From positions 1-64,000 of the forward strand of contig JAREIK010000350.1 in NCBI GenBank assembly GCA_029783825.1: DNA of 64,000 bases, read 5' to 3'. Of the stretch, positions 1 through 13,100 are shown in pieces. Made by a program: the position numbers and the translations under genes. Below the pieces are notes generated by a model. It saw only the letters and a list, made by a program, of their open reading frames with translations, searched no databases and had not been told where the DNA came from. Source of the stretch: Sapria himalayana. Taxonomy: Eukaryota; Streptophyta; Magnoliopsida; Malpighiales; Rafflesiaceae. Numbering within the stretch: the first letter of the stretch is position 1; each line of letters starts with the position of its first letter.

Positions 1-3000
1 ATTGATATTTATTATAATAACGATCATAAAAAAGTAATAACCAATTATTAATAAGATAAATATTGTTTAAAATATATTTACAAAACCTAAAAAGAATCAA
101 AATCAAAGTGAAATATTTTACTAAATATTAATTATAAATTTTTAAATTTTTGTATCCATTTATAAGCCTATATATTTTTTGATTAAAAATAAATTATTTA
201 AATTATATTTGTCTAACTATTAATTTATTTTTTAATTTATATTTCTATAAAAATAAACTAATAAATAATTAAAAAATATATATATAATTATAATGAATAC
301 TAATAAAAATGAGATTTATGATTAATTATTTTGGGTATACCAATTTAATGGTTTAAGTTTATTGTGGTTTTGGGGTTAATGAGTTTATTGATTTATAAGT
401 TTACACATTTAGGTGTTTATAGGTTTTACTTAATAAATGAAATAACAAAAAATTTATTTTTATGAATTTTCATGATTTTCAATGTTTATACCCTTTGAAA
501 ATATAATGATTTTTTAATAGTTCTAAAATATGAATACAATACTTAGTTATAATAATCTTAATAATTATATTTGATGTATATTTAATATAAAAAATTATAT
601 TAATATATATTATTTTGATGATCAAAAAATAAATTAATAAACTATTATTAATTAATTAAAATATATTTGCAGAACCCAAAATAATTCAAAATCAAAGTAA
701 ATATTATTACTAAATAAAATTTTAAAAATTTGAAATTTTGTTTATTTTTATAAGCTTATATTTTTTTTCATAAAAAATAATTTATTTAAATTATATAGGT
801 CGCACTCATTACTTTATGTTGTTAATTAATATTGTTAAAAAAACTAAACTAAAAAATAATTAAAATGAATATTAAAATTATAATGAATAAAAAATAAAAA
901 TTAGATTTATTATTTATTATTTAGGTTATACTAGGTTTAATGGTTTAAGTATTTAAGGGATTTTGGGGTTTAGGAGTCTAAAGATTTAATGTTTATGCAT
1001 TTAGTGGTTTATAATTTTATTTAAATAATAAAATAATAAAAAAAATTATTTTTGTGATTTTTATCATTTTTGAAGGTTATAACCTTTGAAAATAGAATAA
1101 TTTTTAAATTTTTTTCAAATGTAAATATAATAGTTAGTTATAATAACTTAATAATTACAAAGACATTTTAATTGAATATAAGTGATTTTATTGTTCGATA
1201 TTATAAAAATGATCAAATAATAAATTAATAAAATATACTTAATAAGATTGATAGGCAATTTAAACATATAATTGCAAAACCTATAATGATTCAAAATCAA
1301 AGTAGATATATTTCTAATGATAATTATTTCTTTTTAAATTTTTACTTCTTTTTATAAGCTTATATTTATTTTTTAATTAAAAATAAATAATTAAAATTAT
1401 ATTTGTCTCACACTTTATTTATTTTGCAATTAATATTTCTATAAAAAATAAAATAATAAATAATTAAAATGAATATTTAAAATTATAATGAATACAAATT
1501 AAAATGAGATTTATGATATATTATATAAGGTATACCAGTTTAATGGATAGTTAATTTAGGGATTTCATCGTTTAGGAGTTTAGCAATTTATGATTTTAGG
1601 CATTTAGTGGTTATAGTTTGTATTTATATAATAAAACAACAAATTTTTTTTTTGATTTTATTTGATTTTCAAAGGTTACAACCTTTGAAATGTGAATACC
1701 ATGTATAATTATATTAATTTTCTAATTATATATCGTATAAATTCAATATAAATAATTTTAATGATAAATAGTATAATAATGATCAAAAATTAAATTAATA
1801 AACTATAATTAATAATATAAATATTAATTAAAATATATTTACATAACACAAAATGATTCATAATCAAATCAAAATATATTACTAAATAATAATATTTAAT
1901 TTCAAATATTTTCTTCTTTTTATAAGCTTATATTTTTTATTGATTAAAAATAAATTATTTAAATAATATTTGTCTCATTCAAAATTTTTTTTGTAATTAA
2001 TTTTTCTAAAAAAATTAAACTATAAATGATTAAATGAATATTTTAAATTATAATAAATAGAAATAAAAATAAGATTTTTTATTTATTAATTAGTATATAT
2101 CTATTAAAAGGTTTATGTATTTAGGGGTTTCAGGGTCTATGAGCTTACAGATTTAAGTAATTAAGCATTTAATGATCTATAGGTTTTATTTTAAAAATGA
2201 AATAACAAAAAATTTATTTTTATTAATTTTTCTCATTTTATAATGTTATAACCTTTGAAAATTTAATAATTTTTAAATTTCTTTTCAAAAGTGAATACAA
2301 TATATATTTATAATAATCATAATAATTATATATCATATAAATTATATATAAACATTTTATTGATAGATATTCTAATAATTATCAAAAATAAATTAAAAAT
2401 CTATTATGAATAAGATTGATATTACTTAAAATATAATATCAAAACCTAAAATGATTCAAAAGGAAAATAAAATATATCACTAAATAATAATTATTTGTTT
2501 TTAAATTTTTATGATTTTTATTAGCTTATCTATTTTTTTATGAAAAATATTTTTAATAAAATATATTTTTAACTCAATTTATTTTATAATTAATATATAT
2601 ATATATATATATATATAACTAAACAATCAAAATAATTTTTTTAAATTATAATGATAACAAATAAAAATGAGATTTATTAATTATTATTTAGTATATACCT
2701 GTTTATAGGATTATCTATACAGGGGTATCAGGATTTTGTAGTTTAGTGATTTAAGTGTTTTGGCATTTAGTTGTTTATAGGTTTTATTTAAACAATGAAA
2801 TAATAAAATAAAATAGTTTTTTTATTTTTTCACATTTTCAAAGGTTACAACCTATTAAAATATAATAATTTTAAAATTGTTTTCATAAGTGAATATAATA
2901 TTTAGTCATAATAATCATTATATTTATATATCATATAAATTCAATATAATCATTCTTATTGATAAATATTCTAATAATGATCAAAAAATAAATTAATAAT

Positions 3001-4711
3001 CTGTTATTAATAAGATAGATATCAATTAAAATATAATTACAAAACCTTGAATAATTCAGAAGAAAAGCAAAATATATTACTATATAATAATTTTTTGTTT
3101 TCGAATTTTTTTTCATTTAAAAAGGTTATTTATAATTTTTTGATGAAAAATAATTTATATAAATTATATTTGTCTAACTCTTAATTTATTTTGTATTTAA
3201 TAATTATATAAAAATATACAAATAAATAATTAAAAAGAATATTTAAAATTATAATGAAAAAAAAATGAGTTTTTTTATTTATTATTTAGGGTCTACCAAT
3301 TTAATTTAAATTAGATCTATCTAACTAATAATTTATTTTGTAATTAATATTTCTATAAAATAAACTGATAAATAATTAAAATAAAAATTTAAAATTAAAC
3401 TGAATAAAAATTAAAATGAAATTTATGATTTATTATTAATGTTTACCAGTTTAATTGTTTAAGTCTTTAGAGGTTTTGTCATTTAGGAATTTAGCGATTT
3501 ATGTTTCTAGGCATTTATTAGTTTATAAGTTTTATTTAAAGAATAAAATAAAAATAACAAATTTGTAATTTTTTCTAATTTTAATAGGTCTTAACCTATG
3601 AAAATATAATAATATTTAAAATTTTTTGAAATGTGAATACAAAATTTAGTTACAATAAAATTAATAATTATATATCATATAAATTCAATATAAACAATTT
3701 TATTGATAGATATTATAATAATGATCAAAAATAAAATTAATAAACTATTAATAATAAGATAGATATTAATTAAATAATATTTTAAAACCCAAATTTATTC
3801 AAAATTAAAGTAAAATATATTACTTAATAATTTTTAATTTTAAAATTTTTACTTATTATATAAGCATAAATGCTTTTATTATTAAAATAATTATTTAAAT
3901 TATATTTCTCGGACTCATAATTTATTTTGTAATAAATATTTCTATAGAAATAAACTAATAAATAATTAAAATAAATATTTAAAATTATAATAAATACAAA
4001 TAAAAATTAGATTTATTAATTATTAAGCACTATATCGCGGTTTAATGGTTTATGTATTTTGGCATTACGAGGTTCAAAAGTTTTTAGATTTAACTGTGTA
4101 TGCATTAAGTGGTTATAGGTTTTATTTAAAAAATAAATAAACAAAAAATTTATTTTTATTATTTTTTGATATTTTCAAATGTTATAACCTTGGAAAATAT
4201 AATAATTTTTAAATTTTTTTCAAAAGTGAATTCAATATTTAGTTATAATAATCATTATATTTATATTTCATATAAATTCAATATAAATAATTTTATTGAT
4301 AAATATTCTAATAATGTTAAAAAATAAATTAATAATCTATTATTAATAAGATATATCAATTAAATTATAATTACAAAACTTAAAATGATTCAGAAACAAA
4401 GCAAAATATATTACTATATAATAATTTTTTGTTTTTAGTTTTTTTCTTCTTTTAAATAGTTTATCTATATATTTTTTGTTGAAGAATAATTTATATAAAT
4501 TATAATTGTATAACTTATACTTTATTTCGTAATTAATATTTATATAAAAATAAACAAATAAATAATTAAAATGAATATTTAAAATTATAATGAAAAAAAA
4601 TCAGATTTATTATTTATTATTTAGAGTATACCGATTTAATTTAAATTATATCTGTCTCACAAATAATTTTTTTTGTAATTAATATTTCTATAAAATTAAA
4701 CTGATAAATAA
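1..4711 (+). repeat. AT-rich satellite array, block 1 (forward)
   Basis: Tandem monomers, recognised by a recurring palindrome core (GGTTATAACC or close variants) near 485, 1075, 1674, 2244, 2843, 3587 and 4180. Spacing is about 600 bp, with one step near 740 bp. Each monomer also shows the octamer track (for example 903-1020) and the conserved islands AAAACCTAAAATGATTC and ATAAGCTTAT. The longer monomer has a second copy of a roughly 150-bp module at about 3297-3440. Subtypes run in an order that returns near 36.5 kb and 49.0 kb. No gene is visible; the short ORFs are chance openings in A/T-rich DNA. The block ends abruptly inside a module where hAT copy A begins. Confidence 0.95.
2593..2617. 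repeat. (AT)n microsatellite inside a monomer
   Basis: About twelve AT dinucleotides at a position where related monomers (8595, 13615, 22120, 30662) carry shorter AT runs. It is an expansion of a site already present in this monomer subtype. Confidence 0.9.
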
Positions 4712-4716
4712 TTAAT

Positions 4717-5996
4717 TTTCAGAGATGGCAGTGCAGTAGTTGATGGTGCTATTTAAAAAATTAGAGGTGTGGTGAAATATGTGAGGAGCAGTCCTAAAAC
4801 ATTAGATATGTTTAAGTTATCTGTTGAATAAGCAAACTTGACATATGGATCTTCATTACAATTAGATTATCCTCAAAGATCGAATTCAACTTATTTGATG
4901 CTACAAACAAATATAAAATATCAAAAAGAATTTGATAAGCTGTAGGACAAAGACAAAAGGTTTTTGAAAATGTTTGGTTCAAACGTTCCAACTGAGAGAG
5001 AATGAACAAACACCAAAATTTTGGCTCGTTTCTTAAAAACTTTTTATGAGGTTACTTGTAAATTTTCTGGCTCATAATATTCTACCTCTAGTGTTCATTT
5101 TCCTCAGATTATTCGAATTTTGAAAAAAATTCAGCTTTGTGAAAATAGTAGATATACAATGGTGTCTGAAATGGCTATGAAAATGAGGCATAAATTTAAC
5201 AAATATTGGGGTTCTCTTCAGTCAAAAAATATTATGCTTTTTGTAGCTGTAGTGTTGGATCCTTGATATAAGCTCAAATAACTCAAGGTTAAGTACACTT
5301 AGTATTATAGAGAGGAATTGACTAAAAATTTGGTGAAAAATGTTATAAATGCTTTAAATGAGATGATGGATGATTATAAAGATTTAAATGAATATGAATC
5401 AAAAGAAGATGATTTCTCTTCTACTATATTGAATAAAAATGATGATTTCTTTGATGGTAGTGATACTTATGTTGATGATTTTTTTTGTTGAATTAGAGAA
5501 AGAACAAGAATTTGCAGCTTTCGAAGAGTTGGATAGGTACTTGGAGGACAAACTTGTAAAAAATAGATTTGATTTTGATCTTCTAAACTGGTGGAAGGTA
5601 AATAAGGTTAGGTATCCTTTTTTGGCAAATGTAGCAAGGGATGTATTTACTATCCAAGCATCTACTGTGGCCTACGATCTACATTTAGCACTGGGGGGTG
5701 AACTTTAGATAAATTAAGGAGTTCTTTAACACCTATTACAGCTGAAGTTCTCATATGTCTACAAGATTGGTTGAGAAGCTCAAACAAACCTATTGAAATT
5801 GAAGAATTAGTTCAAGACCTTGAAGATAATGAATCAGGTTGGTATACAAATCTGGTAAATTTTAATTTCACTTTTACTTATTTTATTCATTCAATTTAAG
5901 ATAAATATGGTTCAATTACAATTTTCAGAGGGGCCACAAGATCCAAATATTCTTCCAACTATAGTTGGCCAACTAAATTTGGAATGGGTGTATTAA
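4717..5996 (+). pseudogene. hAT transposase remnant (copy A), C-terminal half
   Basis: This is the C-terminal half of a plant hAT transposase, a DNA cut-and-paste enzyme. Visible pieces are a KIRGVVKYVRS segment; a degraded RW motif region where B and C read LDCPTRWN; a DUF4413-like stretch (about 5179-5390, NKYWGSLQSKN, then LDP followed by a stop where B has LDPRYKLKY); and the hAT dimerisation domain (about 5523-5830, ELDRYLEDKL, LLNWWKVN, ICLQDWLRSSNKP). Stops at 5003 (from the Trp of ERDW), 5075 and 5300 also occur in B and C; others, such as the stop in LDP, are private. A canonical intron fits 5838-5928 (GT to AG) and leads to a last exon ending LNLEWVY with TAA at 5994. It cannot encode a working enzyme. 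Confidence 0.9.
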
Positions 5997-6811
5997 ATTT
6001 TATAAGGTAATATTTTGTTTTTTTATTACTCTTTCATCTTAGAAATTTATATCTACATGATTAACACATTTTCTTCTTTGGTTGTCCTTCTACAGTGGAG
6101 GAAGAAAAGGGAGGAGTTGTAGATGAGATAATTAATTGGGTTTGGATTTTCATTGCTGTTCCGGGATGGACCTTTGAAATGATTATTATCATGGTTGTTA
6201 TTAGTTGTATTTTTTTTGTTATATTAAGCTGCATAAATTTAGCAATTACTTAAGTAGTAATTGCTGCTACCAATATTTGTGGTCATCTTGAGCTATTCCT
6301 TAATATTTTAAGTAATTATTTAAAAAATGTAGTTTTGCTATTATTGTTAATTTCACTGGGCTGAACAAATCCAACTTGTGACAAAAAAAAGACCCAAATT
6401 AAGCACACAACTCAGTCCCATTCTATTTAACATTTCTATCCTTTTCTACACATCAAAGCTTTTGACAAGATAATGGAACTCGTTTGTGGTATTCAGTCTA
6501 TTTGACAAAACAAAATTGGCCCAATTTGAGTTTGAAAGATACATAAATAAGGAATGATAAATGGTACAACAAAAGGTTTCTACATGAACTAACTTGGCCG
6601 GTTTGAAGAAAATAAATTGAATAAAATGTTCGAATTCCATTCCGTCCCAGAACCATTTTCTCCTACCCAAAATCCACGATCTCCATCCCTTCCAATCCTG
6701 ATATTTTCAACGGATGGGATGGGTTTGGATCTTCAAAAAAAAATCACCAAACTATAAGAAGGGACTGGAGATTTGTAATACCAATCACATCTCGTCCCAT
6801 GAGCACCCCTA
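5997..6811 (+). other. 3' non-coding and subterminal region of hAT copy A
   Basis: A second GT...AG intron-like segment (about 6006-6095, ending CTACAG) probably lies in the 3' untranslated part. The rest is non-coding and shared with the other copies. Near the end, a GGGACTGGAGATT arm sits beside a decayed partner before the terminal TGAGCACCCCTA. A minus-strand open frame (6446-6670) also exists in B and C but is judged non-genic. Confidence 0.7.
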
Positions 6812-9800
6812 GCATTTAGTGGTTTATAGGTTTTATTTAAAAAATAAAATAACAAAAAATTTATTTTTATTATTTTTTGATATTTTCAAATGTTATAACC
6901 TTTGAAAATATAATAATTTTTAAATTGTTTACAAATGTGAATACAATATTTAGTTATAGTAATCATTATATTTATATATTAAATAAATTCAATATAAATA
7001 ATTTTTTGATAAATATTCTAATAATAATCATAAAATAAATTAATAATCCATTAATAATAAAATAGATATTAATTAAAATATAATTACAAAAGTTAAAATG
7101 ATAAAGAAGCAAATAAAAATATATTACTATATAATAATTTTTTATTTTTGAATTTTTTTTTCTTTTAATAAGTTTATCTAAATTTTTATTATGAAAAATA
7201 ATTTATATAAATTATATTGTCAAACACATAATTTATTTTGTAATTAATATTTATATATAAATAAACAAATAAATAATTAAAATGAATATTTAAAATTATA
7301 ATCAAAAAAAATGAGATTTATTATTTATTATTTATTATTTAGGGATGCCAGTTTAATTTAAATTAGATCCGTCTCACTAATAATTTATTTTGTAATTAAT
7401 ATTTCTATAAAAATAAACTGATAAATAATTAAAATAAAAATTTAAAATTATACTAAATGAAAATTAAAATGAGATTTAAGATTTATTATTAATGTATACC
7501 AGTTTAATAGTTTAAGTATTTAGAGGTTTTGTCATTTGGAGTTTAGCGATTTATATTTTTAGGCTTTTAGTGGTTTATAGGTTTTATATAAAAAAAATAA
7601 AATAACAAAAAAATTTTCTATAATTTGTTTTCTTTTTCATAGGTTATAACCTTTGAAAATATAATAATATTTACAATTTTTTGAAATGTGAATATAATAT
7701 TTAGTTATAATAATATTAAAAAATATATATCATATAAATTCAAAACAAACAATTTTATTGATAGACAATATAATAATGATCAAAAATTAAAATAATAAAC
7801 TATTAATAAAAAGATAGATATTAATTAAAAAATATTTACAAATCCCAAATTGATTCAAAATTAAAGTAAAATATATTACTGGATAAAAATTTTTAATTTT
7901 TAAATTTTTACTTCTTTTAGAACCGTATATTTTTTTTTATTAAAAATAAATTAATTAAATTATATTTTTCGCACTCATACTTTATTTTGTAATATATATT
8001 TCAAAAAAAAAATAAACTAATAAATAATTAAAATGAATATTTAAAATTATAATAAATGGAAATAAAAATTAGATTTATTAATTATTAAGTAGTATATAGT
8101 AGTTTAATAGTTTACGTATTTAGGCATTATGGGGTTTAGAAGTTTACTAATTTAACTGTGTATGCATTTAGTGGTTTAAGGTTATATTTAAGAAAAAAAA
8201 TAAAAAAAAATTATTTTTATTATTTTTTGATATTTCCAAAGGTTATAACCGTTGGAAATATAATAATTTTAAATTTTTTTCAAAAGTGAATAAATATTAA
8301 TTTATAATAATCATAATAATTATATATCATATCAATTCAATATAAACAATTTTATTGATATATATTCTAATAATTATCAAAAAATAAATTAAAAATCTAT
8401 TAAGAATAACATTGATATTACTTAAAATATAATATCAAAACCTATAATGATTCAAAAGCAAAGCAAAATATATTACTTAATAATAAATATTTGATTTTAA
8501 ATTTTTATTCTTTTTATAAGCTTATCTATTTTTTGATGAAAAATAATTTTTATAAATTATATTTTTAACTCATAATTTATTTTACAATTAATATATATAT
8601 ATAAATAAAAAACTAAAGAATCAAAATAAATTTTTCAAATTATAATGAAAACAAATAAAAATGAGATTTATTAATTATTATTTAGGTTATACGATTTTAA
8701 AGGATTATCTATATAGCAGTACCAGGATTTTGTAGTTTAGTGATTTAAGTGTTTGGCATTTAGTGGTTTATAGGTTTTATTTAAACAATAAAATAACAAA
8801 AAAAATTCATTTTATTTTATTTTTTGACATTTTCAAATGTTATAATCTTTGAAAATATAATATTTTAAAAATATTTTTCAAAAGTGAATACTATATTTAG
8901 TTATAATAATATTTATATTTATATATCATATAAATTCAATATAAACATTTTTATTGAAAAATATTTTAATAATATTCAAAAATAAAATAATAATCTATAA
9001 TTAATAAGATAAATATCAATTATAATTTAATTATAAAACCTAAAATGATTAAGAAGTAAAGCAAAATATATTATTATATAATAATTTTTTGTTTAGAATT
9101 TTTTTTTCTTTTAAAAAGTTTATTTATATTTTTTTGATGAAAAATAATTTATATAAATTATATTTGTGTAACTCTTAATTTATTTTGTTATTAATATTTA
9201 TATAAAAATAAACAAATAAATAATTAAAGTGAATATTTAAAATTATAATGAAAAAAAATGAGATTTATTATTTATTATTTAGGGTATACCGGTTTAATTT
9301 AAATTAGATAAGTCTCACAAATAATTTATTTTGTAATTAATATTTCTATAAAAAAACTAATAAATAATTAAAATAAAATTTTAATATTACACTAAAGAAA
9401 AATTAAAATATGATTTATGATTTATTATTAATGTATACCAGTTTAATGGTTTTGACATTTAGGAGTTTAGATATTTATGTTTTTAGGCATTTGGAATTTT
9501 ATGGGTTTTATTTAAACAATAAAATAACAAAAAACATTTGTAATATTTTTTCATTTTCAGAGGTTATAACCTATGAAAATATAATAAAAGTTAATATTTT
9601 CTGAAATGTGAATACAATATTTAGTTATTATAATATTAATAATTACATATCATATAAATTTAATATAAACAATTTTATAGATAGATATTATAATAATGAT
9701 CAAAAATTAAATAAATAAACAATTAATAATAAAATAGATATTAATTAAAAAATATTTAGAAAACTCAAATTGATTCAAAATTAAATTAAAATATATTACT

Positions 9801-10016
9801 TAATAATAATTTTTTTTAAAATTTTACTTCTTTTATACGTCATATATCTTTTTTGATTAAAAATAAATTATTTAAATAATATTTGTCGCACTCATAATTT
9901 ATTTTGTGATAAATATTTCTATAAAAATAAACTAATAAATAATTAAAATGAATATTTAAAATTATAATAAAAAGAAATAAAAATTAGATTTATGAATTTT
10001 TATGTATTATATAGTG

Positions 10017-10104
10017 GTTTAATGGTTTATGTATTTAGGTATTACGGGGTTTAGGAGTTTACTGATTTAATTGTGTATGAATTTAGTGATTTATAAGTTT
10101 TATT
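10017..10104 (+). repeat. Representative octamer track (11 x 8 bp)
   Basis: Exactly eleven consecutive 8-bp words, all G/A-TTTA-like, starting GTTTAATG and ending GTTTTATT. The same register can be laid over the corresponding segment of almost every monomer. Words resemble GTTTAGGG but each position along the track has its own preferred word, so the track is old and was fixed before the monomer was amplified. Confidence 0.85.
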
Positions 10105-10146
10105 TAAAATATAAAATAACAATAATTTTATTTTTTTTATTTTTTG

Positions 10147-10178
10147 ATATTTTCAAAGGTTATAACCTTTGAAAATAT
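10147..10178. repeat. Perfect 32-bp palindrome (monomer signature)
   Basis: The sequence equals its own reverse complement over 32 bp, with core AAAGGTTATAACCTTT and flanks ATATTTTC / GAAAATAT. It is the most complete version, with 56643-56674, of an element seen in nearly all monomers. Confidence 0.95.
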
Positions 10179-13100
10179 AATAATTTTTATTTTTTTTCAA
10201 AAGTGAATTCAATATTTAGTATTAATAGTCATTATATATATATTTCATATAAATTCAATATAAATAATTTTATTGATAGATATTCTAATAATTATCAAAA
10301 AATAAAATAATAATCTATTATTAATAAGATAGATATCAATTAAAAAATAATTACAAACCAAAAATGATTCAGAAGCAAAGCAAAATAAATTACTATATAA
10401 TAATTGTTGTTTTAAAATTTTTTTTTCTTTTAAAAAGTTTATCTATATTTTTTTGATGAGAAAGAATTTATATAATTTATATTTGTCTAACTTATAATTT
10501 ATTCTATAATTAATCTTTATATAAAAATAAACAAATAAATATTAAAATTAATATTTAAAATTATAATGAAAAAAATAATATTTATTCTTTATTATTTAGG
10601 GTATACCGGTTTAATTTAAATTATATTTGTCTTATTAATAATTTATTTTCTAATTAATATTTCTAAAAAAATAAACAGTTAAATAATTAAAATATAAATT
10701 TAAAATTATATTGAATAAAAATTAAAATGAGATTTATGAATTATTATTAATGTATACCTATTTTATCGTTTAAGTATTTAAAAGTTTTGTCGTTTAGAAG
10801 TTTAGTGAATTATGTTTTTAGGCATTTAGTGGTTTATAGGTTTTATTTAAATAATGAAATAATAAAATAATTATTTTTGATATTTTTTTAGATTTTCAAA
10901 GGATATAACATTTGAAAATATAGTATTTTTAAATTTTTTCAAATGTAAATATAATATTAAGTTATAATATTCTTAATAATTATAAGTCATTTAAATTCAA
11001 TATATATAATTATATTGCTAGATATAATAATAATGATCAAAAAAAATTTAATAAACTATTATTAATAACATAGATATTATTTAAAATATATTTGCAAAAT
11101 CTAAATTTATTCAAAATCAAAGTAAAATATATTACTATATAATAATTTTTTTTAATGATTTGCTTTTTCTATTAGTTTATATTTTTGTTTTTAAAAATAA
11201 ATTATTTAAATTATATTTGTCTTGCTCGTAATTTTTTTTGTAATTTATAATTCTATAATAATAAACTAATAAATAATTAAAATGAATATTTAAAATTATA
11301 ATGAATACAAATAAAATTAAAATTTATTATTTATTATTCAGAATATACCAGTTTAATGGTTTAATTATTTAGGTGTTTTGTGATTTAGGAGTTTCATGAT
11401 TTAATTGTTTAGACCTTTAGTGATTTATAGTTTTTATTTTAAGAATGAAAAATAAAAAATTTAATTTTTTGATTTTTTTAATTTTTGAAGGTTATAACCT
11501 TTGAAAATATAATTATTTTTAATCTTTTTTAAATGTGAAGATAATATTTAGTTATAATAATCTTAATAAATTTATATAATGTAAACTAAATATAAATAAT
11601 TTTATTAATAAATATTATAATAATGATCAATAAATTTATTAATAAACTAGTATTAATAAGAATGATGTAAATTAAAATATAATTGTAAGATCTAAAATGA
11701 TTAAAAATCAAACTAAGATATATTAATAAAAAATAATTTTTTATTTTTATAATTTTGCCTCTTTTTATAAGCATATATATTTTTTTTGATGAAAAATAAA
11801 TTATTTAAATTATATCTGTCTCACTACTAATTTATTTTGTAATTAATATTTCTATAAAAATAAACTGATACATAATTAAAATGAATATTTAAAATTATAA
11901 TGAATACTAATAAAAATGAGAATTATTATTTATTATTTAGACTATAATAATTTAATTTTTGAGTATTTCTGAACTACGGGGATTAGGAGTTTAGTGTTTT
12001 TAGTATTTAGTCATTTAGTACTTTATAGGTTTTATTTAAAAAATAAGAAAAAGTATTTTTGTTATTTTTTCTCATTTTGAAGGTTATAACCTTTGAAAAT
12101 ATAATAATTTTTATTTTTTTTTGAAAAGTGAATACAATATGAAGTTAATAATCATAATAATTAAATATCATATGAATTCAATATAAATTATTTTATTGGT
12201 ATATATTATAATAATGATCATAAAAAATAATAAAAAATTATTAATAAGTTAAATATTGTTTAAAATATATTTGCAAAACCTATAATGATTCAAAATCAAA
12301 GTGAAATATTTTACTAAATATTATTTTTATATTTTTTAATTTTTGTATCCATTTATATGCTTATATATTTTTTAATCAAAATTAAATTATTTAAATTATA
12401 GTTGTCTCACTAATAATTTATATTTTAATTTATATTTTTATAAAAATAAACTAATAAATAATTAAGATGTATGTTTAAAATTATAATGAATACTAATAAA
12501 AATGAGATTTATTATTTAGTATATATAATATACCAGTTTAATGGTTAAATTATTTAGGGGTTTTCTCGTTTAGAAGTTTAGCAATTTATGTTTTTAGGCA
12601 TTTAGTGGTTTATAAGTTTTATTTATATAATAAAAATAAAATTTTTTTTTTCTGATTTTCAAAGGTTATAAACTTTGAAAAGAAAAAAATTTTAAAAATT
12701 TTTTGAAATGTGAATACCACGTATAATTATATTAATCTTACTAATTATATATCATATAAATTAAATATAAATAATTTTAATGATAGATATTATAATAATG
12801 ATCAAAAATTAAATTAACAAACTATTATTAAAAATCTAAATATTAATTAAAATATATTTAAATAACACAAAATGATTCAAAATCAAATCAAAATATATTA
12901 CTAAATAATAATATTTAATTTTAAAATTTTTCCTCCTTTTTTTAAGCTTATATTTTTTTTTGATTAAATATAAATTATTTAAATATTATTTGTCTCATTC
13001 GTAATTTATTATGAATTAATTTTTCTAAAAAATTAAACTATAAATAATTAAAATGAATATTTAAAATTATAATAAATAGAAATATAAATAAGATGTATTA

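Larger units (their letters stand above)
4712..6811 (+). mobile_element. hAT transposon copy A, 5'-truncated
   Basis: Clear break in composition from satellite to GC-richer DNA. The body aligns by eye with the 3' part of copies B and C, starting at their sequence near 26815 and 42905. The right end is intact: TGAGCACCCCTA, ending at 6811, followed by satellite GCATTTAG at 6812-6819, the same target octamer as in the other copies. The left terminal repeat, the BED domain and roughly 2 kb of element are missing. The left junction lies in the short shared word TTAAT, so a deletion through microhomology joined satellite to the element interior. It is non-functional and the most decayed of the copies with coding sequence. 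Confidence 0.93.

Noticed and set aside
2931..3116. Short open frames within the satellite (also 9410-9604, 11586-11774, 19306-19539, 21568-21834, 22989-23231, 29013-29204, 29865-30059, 31357-31593, 49423-49695, 60750-60947)
   Set aside because: All lie in A/T-rich repeat units, encode low-complexity Ile/Tyr/Asn/Phe-rich peptides, are not kept open in sister monomers and match no family.
10017..10104. True interstitial telomere array
   Set aside because: The words are 8 bp, degenerate and position-specific, with no run of exact TTTAGGG heptamers. Telomere origin is kept only as a hypothesis.
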